Positions 34,999 to 47,900 of a stretch of DNA of 64,000 nucleotides are shown piece by piece. Source of the stretch: Saposhnikovia divaricata (lineage: Eukaryota; Streptophyta; Magnoliopsida; Apiales; Apiaceae); NCBI GenBank assembly GCA_036435485.1, contig CM071600.1:54309546-54373545 (forward strand), written 5' to 3'. The position numbers and the translations under genes are program-made. Every line of letters begins with the position of its first letter. Position 1 is the first letter of the stretch. A model generated the notes under the pieces. That model was not told where the DNA came from. It worked only from the letters and a program-made list of their open reading frames with translations, and did no database searches.

Positions 34999-36737
34999 TT
35001 GTGGTCATATCTGTCGGTACTGGTCTCAGCAATGAAACAAGTATCTTGATTGTCTCTTGGATATTTTTTAGGTCCCAAACTCTTGCATGTCTCAAAATTG
35101 TTGGTAGTTATGTAGGTTTATGTTTTCTTTCTTAACCTAAAGATGATGTGATCCGGATGCTTATTTTATCTGTAAGAATATATGTTTTCCAAGTTAAACT
35201 ATATGTTCATTTTGGGAATCTCCTTTAAATTTTCTTTTTGTTGTGTGGGATGGTTAATTTCACGGGGAGGGCAAATCAACTTGTCCAGACTGCGCTTTTG
35301 TAAAGTGATTGGCACTCTGACCCTAGTTCAAAGATTTACCAGCTACATGTTATATGCGGGAAAAAAAACGTCTACGTGAAACCCTTGAAAAGATGCAAGC
35401 CCAATAGAGTGTCCTTTTTCATTAGTAAGTACAAGAATCCCCCATACATGTTCTACACATATAACTAATATATGTTAGCAACTTCTCCTGATAATAACGC
35501 ATCTGAATATACAAGAGAAAGAGATTGTGAAAAAAAGAAGGCCATGTAGTCATAGCAGCAGCCACAGCTTGTGAGTATTAGTAGCCAGATAATTTGTATT
35601 GGTGTCTTTAGTTAAGGGTAATGTGGCTTGTACTAAGGTTTTGAGGATATTTCACTGCGGAACAAAGAGAGTAATTTACTTCTTCCCCTGTTGAAACAAG
35701 CACATCAATAGAGGCATACACTGATTTCTGAAACTGCAAAGTAGTTGAACAAAATTTCCATAATAAGAGTATAATTCAAGCACTCTGTTCATCTTTACTC
35801 TTTGTACGATAAGCTGATACATAAATCCGGGAAATAAGGAACATACAGTAAAAACCAACACCCATTAAAAACCAGTATTCAATTTTCTTTGTCAAGTTTA
35901 GCAGGTGTTCAAAGTAACAAGTCCAAAGATCAAACTACGGTAATTGTTCAAAATTAAAGTTTTAGCAGCGAAGGCTACATTCTAGACAAACGTGTAAACA
36001 CATTTCTGTGGTAGACCTCAAAGATCTTTCAATTCAGGAAAGCATAAGATGACAAAGCTGAACTCCTTATTCTGTGTGCCCAACTGCACCTTCTTTTATT
36101 GCAGGTTATTCAGTGTATCATACACTTCTAGTCCTGAGCTCCTAGATGTCAGAACAATGAGAGTAAAAAAATGTTAGCACAAAAGAATGCACTTGACTGC
36201 ACTGGATTTGTAATGAACTTCAAAGTTAGAAACGTATATTCTGAAATGCATACTGGGACAGATATGCCTACTTTTTGGGAGAACCTTTTGTTTTCTCATC
36301 AATTATTTCTCATTTTTAGAATTTGTTTTTGCTCCAAGTATCATCCTCGGAGCAAGAATTCTCAAACATGTCTAATGCAAAAGGTAACCTAGTGAAAATC
36401 ATATACAAATGTACTTCTACACATTTTTATGCCATGACTAATAAATGTCATTATTTGGACTAAACATAACATCATTTCCACCCTCTCAACCATATTTTGA
36501 ACCAGGTCGGTTAGTCTCATGATTTCTTTCTCAATTCAATATATTCTATGCTAGCACAGGCAATGTTGATGAATCACTCGATATTGTCACATCTAAAATT
36601 GGATTCAACTAATGCGTGAACCTAGTGACTAGTGAAAGCAAGTGTAGAAATACTACATTACTAGAGAAGTGAAAAAGAGGAGAAGACAGGTGGTACTTGG
36701 TAGTAGATGAGCTAACCAGTATGAACAAAGCAGATGG
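34999..36737. other. spacer between convergent genes
   Basis: Holds the 3' ends of the Alfin-like gene (plus strand) and the V-ATPase G gene (minus strand). No further coding exon, RNA gene or transposon with clear ends was seen. Confidence 0.5.
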
Positions 36738-37416
36738 TCAGACTTTTATAATATACTTGACAATCTTCTTAACCACTTCCCGTGAAGTCTTCGATGTAGC
36801 CTCCTTCATGTTTTTAATCTTCACTTCAGTTTCCGCTTCAAGTTGCTTTACAGTGGAGTCGGAGTTTCCACTTGTCTACATTGATCATCAGAAGAGGAGA
36901 TTTTCAAGAAACTTGTAAATATAACAAACACATAAAAGAAAATGGGCTTCTGAAAGCTTACAAAAAGAAGCCAAACATGAAACAAGATAATATGATTAAA
37001 GAAATGCTGCAAGTATATGATAAGTAAAGGCAACCATGATTTTATAACAAAAAAGTAATGTCGGACAACAGTGTTCGCATAAATGAACCTCTGAGATTTT
37101 CTTTTGGTACTCGGACTCCATCTTGGAACGATAAAGTGCTGCTTCCTTCTCAGCCTCTTCCCTAGCCTGCCTCAACCTTGTAGTTTTTACTGAGCAAAGC
37201 AAGAAACACGAAATAGGCAAAACACCAGGAGAAATGCCAGTTTCCAGTGAGTCATACTGAATATGTATGTCCTTAATAAATTACAAATCCATCAATATAA
37301 ATCAACACATGAATAATAATAATATTACAGTTTTTAGCAGCAGAAACAATTTGCTGGGCCTCCTGTTCTGCAGTCAAAAGCATCTGGATGCCTCCTTGGC
37401 CTTTCATCGCATCCAT
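36738..37416 (-). CDS. VHA-G: V-type proton ATPase subunit G (108 aa, 3 exons)
   Basis: Minus-strand exons 37416-37329, 37189-37089 and 36875-36738 join in frame (327 bp) to 108 aa, the normal length for plant VHA-G. The first exon starts with MDAMKGQGGIQMLLTAEQEA, the conserved head of subunit G; the second holds TTRLRQAREEAEKEAALYRS; the third ends EVVKKIVKYIIKV. The protein is one long charged helix, as known for this subunit, which forms with subunit E the peripheral stalk that holds the V1 catalytic head during proton pumping into vacuole, Golgi and endosomes (family knowledge). A second ATG four codons in could also serve. All splice sites are GT-AG and the gene looks intact. Confidence 0.93.
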
Positions 37417-37431
37417 TGCAATTACAAAAAC

Positions 37432-37982
37432 CTACGGAAAAAGTGTATTATTCTGTAATTTTTAGTTAAACACTTTTAAGGAATCATCACATCTGTGGCT
37501 GATTGGTAAAATTCAGTTTTCATACGTAATCCGATTTCAGTAACCAACTGATTGTTTAGTTCTGTAAGAGGTTTAGGTTTTGACAATATTAGCAAATGAA
37601 CCAAACATATCCCGTATATCCCACTTCACCATGACTTGTAATCTTTGTCCTCCATTTCTTTATTAATATCAAACCTAGAAAGTATAAGCCTATTACGTTA
37701 TAACAAAAAATTTCGACTATGTATACAAATCTATATGTTCCAAACAGCAAAATGTAAACGTATATGATCATGATCATGAATATTCTCTCATCCTCGATCG
37801 CAGGTACTAAAAACTATACGAACAGATCCAATAATTCAATCAGCGCCACATTTTTGTTGTTACATTATTAGAAAAACAACAATGCTGCATGCATCAGGTG
37901 CATGTACATATACATATTGGCAGATAAGAATTTTGAAGCAGAAAGATTTTGTTAAAATGAAAGAGCTGATCAAAGAATGTAC
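37432..37982 (-). other. probable 5' UTR intron of the V-ATPase G gene
   Basis: On the minus strand an acceptor (ccgtag then gtttttgtaattgca) lies 15 bp before the start codon, and a donor (caagcag then gtacattc) about 565 bp upstream. An untranslated first exon would run from about 38080 to 37983. This is inferred from splice sites only. Confidence 0.45.
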
Positions 37983-38434
37983 CTGCTTGAGCGAAATTAG
38001 TGGGAGCAAGCTACTTTTGGGATCGCAGTACTTGTTACTAATAACAGACTACTTGCTTAGATTAGGATGAAGATATACTCTATAATTTAAGAAAAATACT
38101 ACTACTATTTATTTTTTTGCTAAATAAAATTACTACTTATTACATTTTCATTAGAAGCCTGGTTTCCCTCGGCAAAAAAATCGTGTTAAAGTATTATTAT
38201 TAATTAATTAAGAGATTTTTTCATTAATTTACAAATTTTTAAATTTTTATTATGAAAGTACAAAAATTAATTTGTAAAAGTAAGGTTCAAAATAATACAC
38301 CTAAAATTTTTAAAATAATAATAAACCTCCAGATGTATGAGGGATCATCAGGGTTGGCACAAGATGTACAACCTTTCAAACTTTTCACGCATTTTTTTTT
38401 TTTGATAGTTAAAACTTTTCAAGCATTTCAGTGG

Positions 38435-38603
38435 TACTGTAAAACCTCTATAAATTAGGATTAGAGAAATTTATTAATTTATCAAGATTATTAATTAATC
38501 GAGATTAAATTAATACTATCGTTATTATGCTGGGACCAAAATTTGCTTTGAAAATATTAATTTATCGTTGTATCAAGTATTAATTTATCGAGATTTTATT
38601 GTA
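38435..38603. mobile_element. MITE-like element upstream of the V-ATPase G gene
   Basis: The left end tactgtaaaacctctataaa and the right end, which reads tacaataaaatctcgataaa inward, are imperfect inverted repeats; the unit is about 170 bp and AT-rich. TA at both edges is compatible with a Tc1/mariner-type insertion, but the ends are diverged. Confidence 0.5.
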
Positions 38604-38667
38604 GTAACGAGTTTCTCATAGGTGATCCTAAATTTTAGATCCTGAAAAGAGTCTGTATCTTCCGAAG

Positions 38668-38676
38668 TTTACTTAA
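38668..38676 (+). repeat. 9-bp target-site duplication of the MULE
   Basis: tttacttaa occurs here and at 41278-41286, directly flanking the element. Nine bases is the typical Mutator duplication length. Confidence 0.85.
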
Positions 38677-39125
38677 GGGTTTTTTTCTAATATGTCCCAT
38701 TTTAAAATGTCATTTATAATTGTGTCCTACTTTTATTTATTATTATAAATATATCCCATTTTTCTAATATGTCCTATTTTTTGTTGTAACCATGATTAAA
38801 TAATTAACCACACATTTTTAAAAGACATTTTTGTCCTCTTATATATATAATAATTAATGTACTAATTACTATATATTATAATCGATCATGTACAACCCAT
38901 GACTAGTTGCCCATATTTTTGCTGACATAGAGAATGATACAGCAGAACAAAAACATAGTTAATATACTAACGCATGCATACTACTCTGTTGTAAAAATCA
39001 AATCATTCTTTAGTTAATACTTGAAAATAATCCAACACAATTCCAATAACTAAACTAAAAATAGCAACAGTACTTTGAATTGAATAAAAGATCTAGAAAC
39101 AAACAAAATCAGGGATTAAAAAGAT

Positions 39126-40644
39126 TCAACAATGTACTTCTGATCTATCCCTTTTTTTCTTTGAGTTAGAGCCAATCGAACCACCACCGCACGTTGTTTT
39201 GTTGTGTCCAGGTTGCTTGCACTTGCTGCAACACCTTGATTTTTTCTCATGTAATGTCTCATCATAAGTCTTTCTTCTATTCTTTCTTGGCCTGCCTTGT
39301 TTTCTGATTAGTAAAGGAGGAAGAATAGTTGTTGTCAGCTGTACAAACAAAGCAACATGAATGTTCAATAATATTGCTTATTACTACATTTTTCTGTGTT
39401 ATTAAATATAACAATCGCTCTATAGAAATACCTCTTCCCACTCTTCCCAATCATCAGAGCCTTCCAAAGGTAACATCTCTGAAGCATATGTTGTCTTGTA
39501 ATTATCCACCGAATAATATTTAGCCCAATACCTATATAAATATCCAGGAAAGAAAATTAAAAACAATGATTATAAACTACAAAAGTTAATTTTTCGAACA
39601 CTTACTCTATCCTATTAGGTCTGATTTGTTGTAGAGCACAGACTGCATGTTGGCAAGGGAAACCCCGTAGCTGCCACTGCACACAGCTACATGTTTGTTT
39701 ATCAAGATCAACAACAAATATGGAATTGTGGATACTCGTAACTTCATAAATCTTGCTAGCAACAGCTCCTTGTACTTTTTACTCCCCTATTTTTTTGAAC
39801 ATTACCTTTAGTAATTTCTTAGCGCTAGGAACCAAATCCCCATTAGACCAACCAATACAAGCAGTTCTTCTTTTATAAAACAACCCACTACAAGCCTATT
39901 TGATACACAAAATTTTCTGAGATGTTTTTGAAAATCAGTCTTATCAAAAAACTGTAAACCCACTTCAATTTTATCAGATACAATTTTTTCATCATGATCT
40001 GATTCAGAAAACAACTCATTATCCACTATATCAGCCGCAAAGAATTCATCAAAATCATTAGCGGTCAACAATGGCTCAACACCAACATTACTTCTTGGAA
40101 TATTAGAAAAATTCTCCATTTCCCCATTATCAGAATCTAAAACTTGATTATTTGTTAAATTGGAAACATTACCTTCTTCTTCTTTTTCATTATCCTCATC
40201 GGCACCCCTGTTTTTCATGCAAAAATACTGAAGAAACTCATCACAGTCTCTATCATCTTCACCCTCACTATACATGAGTGGTTGGCTCCATGGCTGATCA
40301 TCAGGATGACAGTCATCTTCTTCAAAATTTTCAAGGTGAAAAATTGGTTCTTTTAGAGCACCGAATGCTTCTTCAACATTATCTGCTTTTTCAGAGGCTA
40401 AATTCCAGAAATTCTGACTTAGGGAATCAACATCCATATCATTATATGCAACACTAGCTTCAGTAGGATATCTAGGCTCTTCAACATGACTTTCAAAATC
40501 CAGTACCATCTTTGAAACAATATTACTCAATCCGTTAGCTTTTTCAATCAGTCTTGGACTTTTTCTGGGCGTATATGCTGTCGTGGATGATTTACGAACC
40601 AACTTTTTAGGTGTGGAATACCTAATTTGTGGGTTACAAACCAT
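39126..40644 (-). pseudogene. MULE transposase remnant: N-terminal part fused to SWIM and zinc-knuckle parts
   Basis: From the ATG at 40644 (MVCNPQIRYSTPKK) an acidic region leads to the MuDR-type N-terminal motif (DFQKHLRKFCVSNRLVVG) at about 39930-39890. There the match jumps to the region after the DDE core (RRTACIGWSNGDLVPSAKKL) in a different frame, followed by a stop at about 39782 and a SWIM zinc finger (CSCVQWQLRGFPCQHA) near 39700-39650. Further exon-like pieces (YWAKYYSVDNYKTTYASEML at about 39530; GRPRKNRRKTYDE at about 39270) end with the knuckle CSKCKQPGHNKTTC near 39225-39180. The DDE catalytic domain is absent, so the protein could not transpose. An upstream exon near 40850-40750 is possible. 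Confidence 0.78.
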
Positions 40645-41050
40645 TGAAGGTGAATCCCTGTTACAAATAACGAGAGCCCATTACTATCAATACACACAAA
40701 AAGCTTACAAAGTTTGACAAAATAAAATAGGGATTAAACAAGAAAAAAATTTACCTTACATACTTGGTAGACATAATCTCTTGCATCTTCTTGTTCTCCA
40801 TAATTGTGAGTTTGATCCTTAGATGATCCTTCTTGTTCCACTTCATTACCTTTAGTGGCAAAGGCGGGAGTTATACGCGGGTAAATGGGTGGGTAAGTGA
40901 TCTACGTGATCGGTGAAAATAACCTATTTTCTAAACTCATGCCTTATCTTATTAGGGGTATATTATAGTCTTAATATAAATATTAAATATATATAATTAT
41001 ATGTATATGAGTTAACTTAACCAAGGGACATATTTATAAATAGAGAAAAA

Positions 41051-41226
41051 GGACCCTGAGATATATCTCAGGGAACTTTTTCTAAGATGCATATAAAATA
41101 TTCTTTAAATCATGCTGGGCCCGCAGGGCTAATTAATTTTTTTGAAATTACTAAAATACCCATCCCATTTTTATATGTAAAAAGTAGTTATCTCAGGGAA
41201 CTTACCTGAGATATATCTCAGGCTCC
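41051..41226. mobile_element. short palindrome-ended MITE nested in the MULE
   Basis: Both ends carry the perfect palindrome CCTGAGATATATCTCAGG (left starts ggaccctgag, right ends ctcaggctcc), and the inverted similarity extends to gggaactt-like words. Length is about 176 bp. It interrupts the MULE's right terminal region. Target-site duplication not resolved. Confidence 0.65.
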
Positions 41227-41286
41227 CGATATATCAATAATTGACCTTTAAATTTGGGACATATTAAACTAATACCCTTTACTTAA

Positions 41287-41930
41287 CTGTGAACTACAGT
41301 TGTGTGCTGCACAAATGAAGAAGTCCTCTAATGATATGTAACAAAGCATGTTAAAGATTAATATAGTATGTACACCAACTGATTCTGTTTGCGGGAAATT
41401 CAGAATACTAGTACACAATATATTTACACTTAAAAATCCACATATATTGTCAGGTCACTTGTGACACAAATATACAAATCTTGTTTTCATGTATATTTCG
41501 AATTGATAGCCTATTCTGAACCGGTGATCATGAACGAAAAAATTGTCAAAAGGTAGGGGTATATTTGATCTGGTAATGGTGACGGTCAAATGGTCAAGGA
41601 GCGCATATTTTTGGAGTCTTGATATCCAGACTGGATTGTTAGTATCAGGAGTGCTTGTTCTCGAGATGCAGTGGTGCCAACTTTTTTAACATCAAAATTA
41701 TGTCAGTTTAGGAAAGACAATCACCCTTCAAGCCATCCGGAAGCAGGGATTTATGATGAAGCTCTTCCATACTGCTACTGTTAGTGCTTATTTGAAGTGC
41801 CAGACACTTTGAATAAACCTCTCTATGCTCATCTATGTCAAATGGCTTCAGAGACGGATAACTTGACCAAGGAGTCCTTTCTTGATATTCATAGAATTCA
41901 CAACCAATATAAGTGTATATTGTTCTTTAA
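41287..41930 (-). other. 3' flank of the LETM1-like gene
   Basis: Sequence after the LETM1-like stop codon up to the MULE's duplication, presumably 3' UTR and spacer. No other gene seen. Confidence 0.45.
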
Positions 41931-44900
41931 CTATTCATTTGCATTCTCCACCAATTTTCCTTCAGTGGTTTCCATTTCCTTTACCTTCTCAAGCTGCCTC
42001 AAGAGATCTAACCTTTCTGCTCCATATGTCGACGGGATCTGCACATAAACATAAATGATTACGTTGCAATATCTCCTATTAAACCCTAGCAATCAGACTA
42101 GAAATACAGTAACAGTAAGACCCACCAGTGCTGGTACATATCTTTGAATTGCAGCCAACATTGCTGCATGCCCAACTGCAGTAACCTACATCATATTAAA
42201 TTAACTCAGTTGCAATGATAATACTCTGAACCTGGGCAAAACAGCATATGATGAAAATTTTATCATTCTTGATCTTGTAATATCCTAAGAACAGTGAAAA
42301 TAGGCCCATGTGTTACTTTCTGCATTTATTTCTATTCCCTCTTAATTACATCCACAGGATCCTTGTTGTAGCCCATTGGCATATGGACTTATATTCATAT
42401 ATGCTAAATGCTAATCACCAACTGGAGTAATCGTAGTCCCTCAAGCTGGAAAAAATATAGTGATCCTGCCCATCTCATATTATTCTCGACAGTCCCAAGG
42501 GGTCAGTAACATAACGAAGTTGCTAGCCTTTTTTATGCAGCTTGTAGAAATGATACCATATAAAATCTTCTCAAAAACAAACTGAAAATCAACTTCAGTG
42601 ATCTGGTTCATTCATGTACACTGTATTAGATGTAATACAGGTGCTGTGGTTATATTGATTGATGATTACATTAAAGTGGGATAGGAACTAAAGTTCAAAA
42701 TTAGGTTCAATTAGCAGTTGTTTCAAACATTAAGTAGTGCTAGGAGTCCCAATGTTCCCAAAGGATGTGGAAAATTGGGCTATTTTAATTGGTGGGACTG
42801 AAGCAAATACATTGGGGGGGGGGGGGGGTGTCCATCTTATTTGATTTGTGTCATGACCAATCAGAAAGTGCCACGTGGAATTTGGGATTCATTTTGGGAT
42901 CCAGTATGGGGTCTCTGGCATTTTCCTATCAACTCAAACAACAGTTTAGCCGTCACCCTATGATAAGCTAATACAATGGACCAGGACAGACATATATCTA
43001 ATGCGTATCGGCTAACAGAACTAAATATATATAATCTCACATCAAACAGAGCTCCTGACAACTGTTTACTTGGCCCAAAAAAAGAAAGGTAACAACTGTA
43101 GTAAATATTTTCTTGCCAGTCGTAAAAAGCACCAAGACAATTCACTTACCAAACTTCTACACATGCAGCTTACACAGTGTAGCTTTTATCTTTATATATT
43201 AGGACAAATGTGTGTGTATAATTAATAATCCATATGGAATTTCAATACAAAGTTTTACTTCAAATTTTATTTTAATAATTTACCTTGACACCTTTAAACT
43301 TGTGTTGAGAAATTTTTAATGTAAAATTAATTAAATTGTTAAAAGTTGCTCAAAGTTTGTTTTTTTACAAATTAATATGTATCGAAATGTATTTTAAACT
43401 CGAAAGGCATACATGAGCACTACACAATCAATGAAACAGTTGTACCATGTCATCAGATAATGATCATATTTTATAGCTCACTTTACCATTAAAAATATAT
43501 ATGACCACAAAACTAAAAACCATGTCTGACTGATTCACCACATGCAACATGTGAATCTGAAAGGGAAAAATATATATAGGCCAAGGTTTTCCGGTTCAAG
43601 GGAGAACCTTCAAAAAATAGAACCGAGAGAACCGCTACAAAAAATTAATGTAAGGACAAAAAACCCTAAACATCCTCACATCCATCATCAGCTCCCAAAA
43701 ATTTAATATAATAATCTGTCTTTAAATATAAGAATCTGCTTTAGAATCCCAGTTAGAATTTTTAGATTCTTTGTATGAATCTTTTTAAAAATTAAAAATT
43801 ATTGTACTATTGATTAAGAAAAAGAAACAATTATAATTAAGATATGAATATTTAATTAATTATATAAAAGTAAGCTTCTTCCTTTTTTTGCTGGAATCTC
43901 TTTTTAAATTTCGATTCTCTTGGTTCTATCGCTATAAGTGGCTCTCTTGAGCTTGACCCATACATATATAATACCAATAGTAAAAAAGATAGTTTAGAAA
44001 GTCCGAACTCAGAACAAGTGTGAAGTGAGAGATTTTATCTTGACTTACAGGAAGCAGCATCAGAAAACATATTGGAACTACTGACACTACATCTGTCAAA
44101 GTTCTTCGCAGTGCTTGCTTTTCTTTCTCTGTCAAGTCATCCCCAATGAGGAGTCTTCTAAGTAATCCCGAAGCAGCAGCAACATCAATAGCTAGAAGCT
44201 GAGTTCCTTGCAACACATTCTGCTTGTTAAGAAGTTTAGTGAAATCATTTATTAGTAAGCAAGTAACCTGTAGAATGTTATAAAATTTAACCGACAACAA
44301 TCCAGAGCGGGATGTCCAGAATACATACAGTACTCGTTTCTTTTATTTTATCCAGTGATTTTTCAATAATATTTTCTTTTTGAGCCTTAACCAATCCAGT
44401 GCCTTTTGCATCCTTAGCATAATTGGCAGTGTTGCTTGTAATTTTATTTTCCTCCTGTATAAAAAACCACGGATTACTCTAATTGCAAGTATACCCAAAC
44501 AATAGCCAAAGTATGTTAAAGTCCAATATGTCACACTGATGTACTTGAAGCATGCAATCTAGTAAAAAAATTCGAAGCGCCAAATATATTTGGAGGAAAA
44601 TCAACTACATACTTATCCGGGGTTATATAATTAGTTTTACATTAAGGAGAGATACCAAGCTCACTTACACTAACAACAATTAAAACACCAAAACAATTAT
44701 AGACAAAAAGACAAAGCAGCTTCACATGAGCTATAACCTGTCCTATGAATCGGAAAAACTAATATACAGTATATAAACAGTATTGCTCTTATAGACTTGC
44801 ACACAATTCTAAAATTGCCATGTTACCTGGTCAGCAAACATATATAAATTGAATGATTTTCATTTGGCATTTTACATGATATTTGTGCTTATTAGGGACC

Positions 44901-47900
44901 ACCACATCAAAGTATATTATAATTTGAAGAATATACTAGGTGCAGGTCATCTTGACACAGTTTCAGTCCCCTAATCTATTGCTGGTTCCTTTTAGCTATA
45001 CTTTCCATTATCAAGTGGTTTTCCCTAAAATAGGCGGATATCCTAGATCACAATAGGTAAATGTAGATAGGCAGATTATTACGCTCCAGATAGAACACAC
45101 CTCTTCATTGTCAGATTGAACTTGAACCCTTTTCTCAAGTTCCATAAGCTCATTTCTCAGAAGCTCAAAACGTTGAATCTCATTTGACTTTGGCCCTGCA
45201 ACACCCGTGAAAGTATCCTGGTAATAAAGATCATCCACCTGCATACGAGGAATTTTTCAGAACTATTGTCACGTAAAGAGTAAAACTTTTACAACTACAA
45301 AATAATATAAACTTCTAACACAATGATGAGAGACTAGCAAAATACGATTAGAAACACTAGGAAAAGGAAATTTTAAACATAAAACTATAGATGATTCCTT
45401 GTAACAAAAGGACCAAGATTTGGAAACATGAGCCATGCCAAACAAAGCCCATACTTCTGTGCTTTACAGAGATGGTAAAATATATCTAATAATATATGGG
45501 ATTGTTTAAAGTGAAAATAGGTCCCAAACAATTACTCAACTAAAGCTTAAATGGGTTCTTCTTCAATCCACACACAACCGGTAAATATATTACGGCATGA
45601 AACTTCGAGTGTGTGTGTGTGTGTCTATCCTGGAGGATACTTATTATGTCAAGTGAAAATGTTGAAATAAGCAACAGAGGTTGTCAAGATTCTCAAAGTA
45701 ACTAATTATGCTAAAAATCAATTATATAGATTAAATGGCATTACAGTTCATGATACAACAATCTGGAAAAAAATAACATTAGATTCAATAACGGAAAGAT
45801 AAATTAGATGCTCCCTCTTTTCCATACAGTAGGCACAAAAAATATTTCTCAGTACCGAAGTTTCATAAATGTTCTTCATAAAGACAGAAGGCCCTTAATA
45901 GTATCGGAATTTTTATATACAGCTATATATATCATCTTCTAATTATTACTTAACAAGTAACTCTTTATTTTAGAAAAGGAAAAAATATGAATAAGAAAAA
46001 TATCCAATGGATTCATACAGAAAAGAGAGAATATTAGTTAAAAGTAAACCAATCTATAAAGAATGTCATTATACATACACCTTGACACATTTTTAGTTAT
46101 AAAGAAAATAATAATGGAATTCATATATAATTCCCGGATTAGAGAATTAGGTTTCAAAACCATGCCTGTTGAAGGGAATCTGCCTTTGCTCTAAAAGACG
46201 CTTCAAGAAATTCAGCCTCTTTTTTGAGTTTTCGCATCCTTTCTAGGTCAGAACAAGCAGCTTTTAATTGCTCTTTTCTCGAACTGTTGCTTGAAACATG
46301 CAACTCCTGGAGCAGTTCTTCTAACCTTAACATAGCATCTTCAACACTTTCTAATGCCTACAGTCATATGCGAATTAATTCATAATGAGACACGGATTCT
46401 TCATTTTTGACAAGTCAAGAAAAGAAAATTAAAATATGGAGCAGCAAAAACTAAGGATCACAAAAGTAGTTGGGACGGCAAAATACTATCCTCCACGACT
46501 GCAGATATGTAAAAGTACTTGGATCCAACTATGCCGGCTAGGTTACAACAAATCAAAATATAGTTAAATTTATAAATTTAAATCTGGATCCAAAAAAAAC
46601 AAGATGGAGCTGTACAAAGTATCCTAAAACTCAATGAACAAGAACTTTCCCCTCTAGCTATTTCAGATCTTAACCCCTTTCTAAAAAGTTAAAAATGATG
46701 ATTCTAAGATAGTAGTGATAGCAGTTGTATACTTATTGGCCCAAGTAGAATTTCAGAATACGCTACTGCACTGCTAGAAAACTGCATGTATGCCAGTATA
46801 ATCATTGGATTACTTATGACACAAATAAGAGTTAAGATAGAATTTTTTGAACATTAATATGACAGTGTAGTGCATGTTTATATAGTATTCAATATATCTT
46901 ATAGCTAACCGGTTCTTCTGTATCATTAATCTACAGGAAAACATTGTACCAACAATGATATTCACAATTCAGAAACTTACAACTGAGCATCATTATTAGT
47001 TTGATCACACTTCATACTAAGATTTTTTTTCTTTTATAGAGAAGTGTCTCAAACTGCTATTTCATGCACAGTTACATATACACTTACATCAGCCACATGC
47101 AAAACATGTGTACCAACAGAATCAATCTGTAATTATAAGTTTTACAATTTACCCTTGCATCAGGATATGATGCCAAAACCTTACAAACAATGCATGTACA
47201 ATGATTGTTATTGACAAGTATTAGTGATATATTAGAATAATAACAAAAAACTGGAAACAAGTTAAAAACCAATTGGCTTCCTCTTCCATCATGAAACCTA
47301 TTACATATTAAATTAAGCAGGCAAAAGTAATACCTACTGTAGGGACTTAAGAATTATTATCATTTCATAAATGTGCACAATGGGCATTAATTATTTACTA
47401 CATAATTATATATGGCCAATGAGCTAAATTCACCTGCAACCATAGCAACAGTCAGTGGTTGATTCTGGCTAAAACCTACTAGCTAGAAAAACACCCCTAA
47501 CAGCAAATCCAAATATGTTATATTCTCCACATTGTACATATATATATACATATACGTAAAGATTCATATAACCAGAGAAGAATTAGATGCAACCAACAAA
47601 GACATAAAAAAGTAAAAAGTAAACACATAACAGAAAAAATAAAAAGATTATGGGACAGTCTAGAGTCTACCTTATCAAAAGAATCTAGCCCTCTCCCTGA
47701 TCTAGTACCCATAAGAGATTTCTTGAGAGTGTTTTCTATCAATTGTTCCCTGCACAAAATATTGTACAAGCTAGTTAAATGCATTTGAATTATTTCAATA
47801 ACTAAATCATTCATCCAAAGAAGTTTCATAGTTCTAATTGCTTGTTACAAAATATAACATCTTCTTCACAAAAGGCAATTATAAGTTTTGCCACAACAAG

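Larger units (their letters stand above)
38677..41277 (-). mobile_element. Mutator-like element (MULE), deletion derivative
   Basis: 2601 bp between perfect 9-bp duplications. The ends read inward as GGGTTTTTTTC... and GGGTATTAG..., both continuing to AATATGTCCCA, then diverging. On the minus strand lie the N-terminal and C-terminal parts of a MULE transposase with the catalytic middle missing. A palindromic MITE sits in the right-hand terminal region (41051-41226). Confidence 0.86.

Noticed and set aside
42789..42971. 60-aa frame over the poly-G run
   Set aside because: It lies in an intron, depends on the exact G count and has no resemblance to a known protein.
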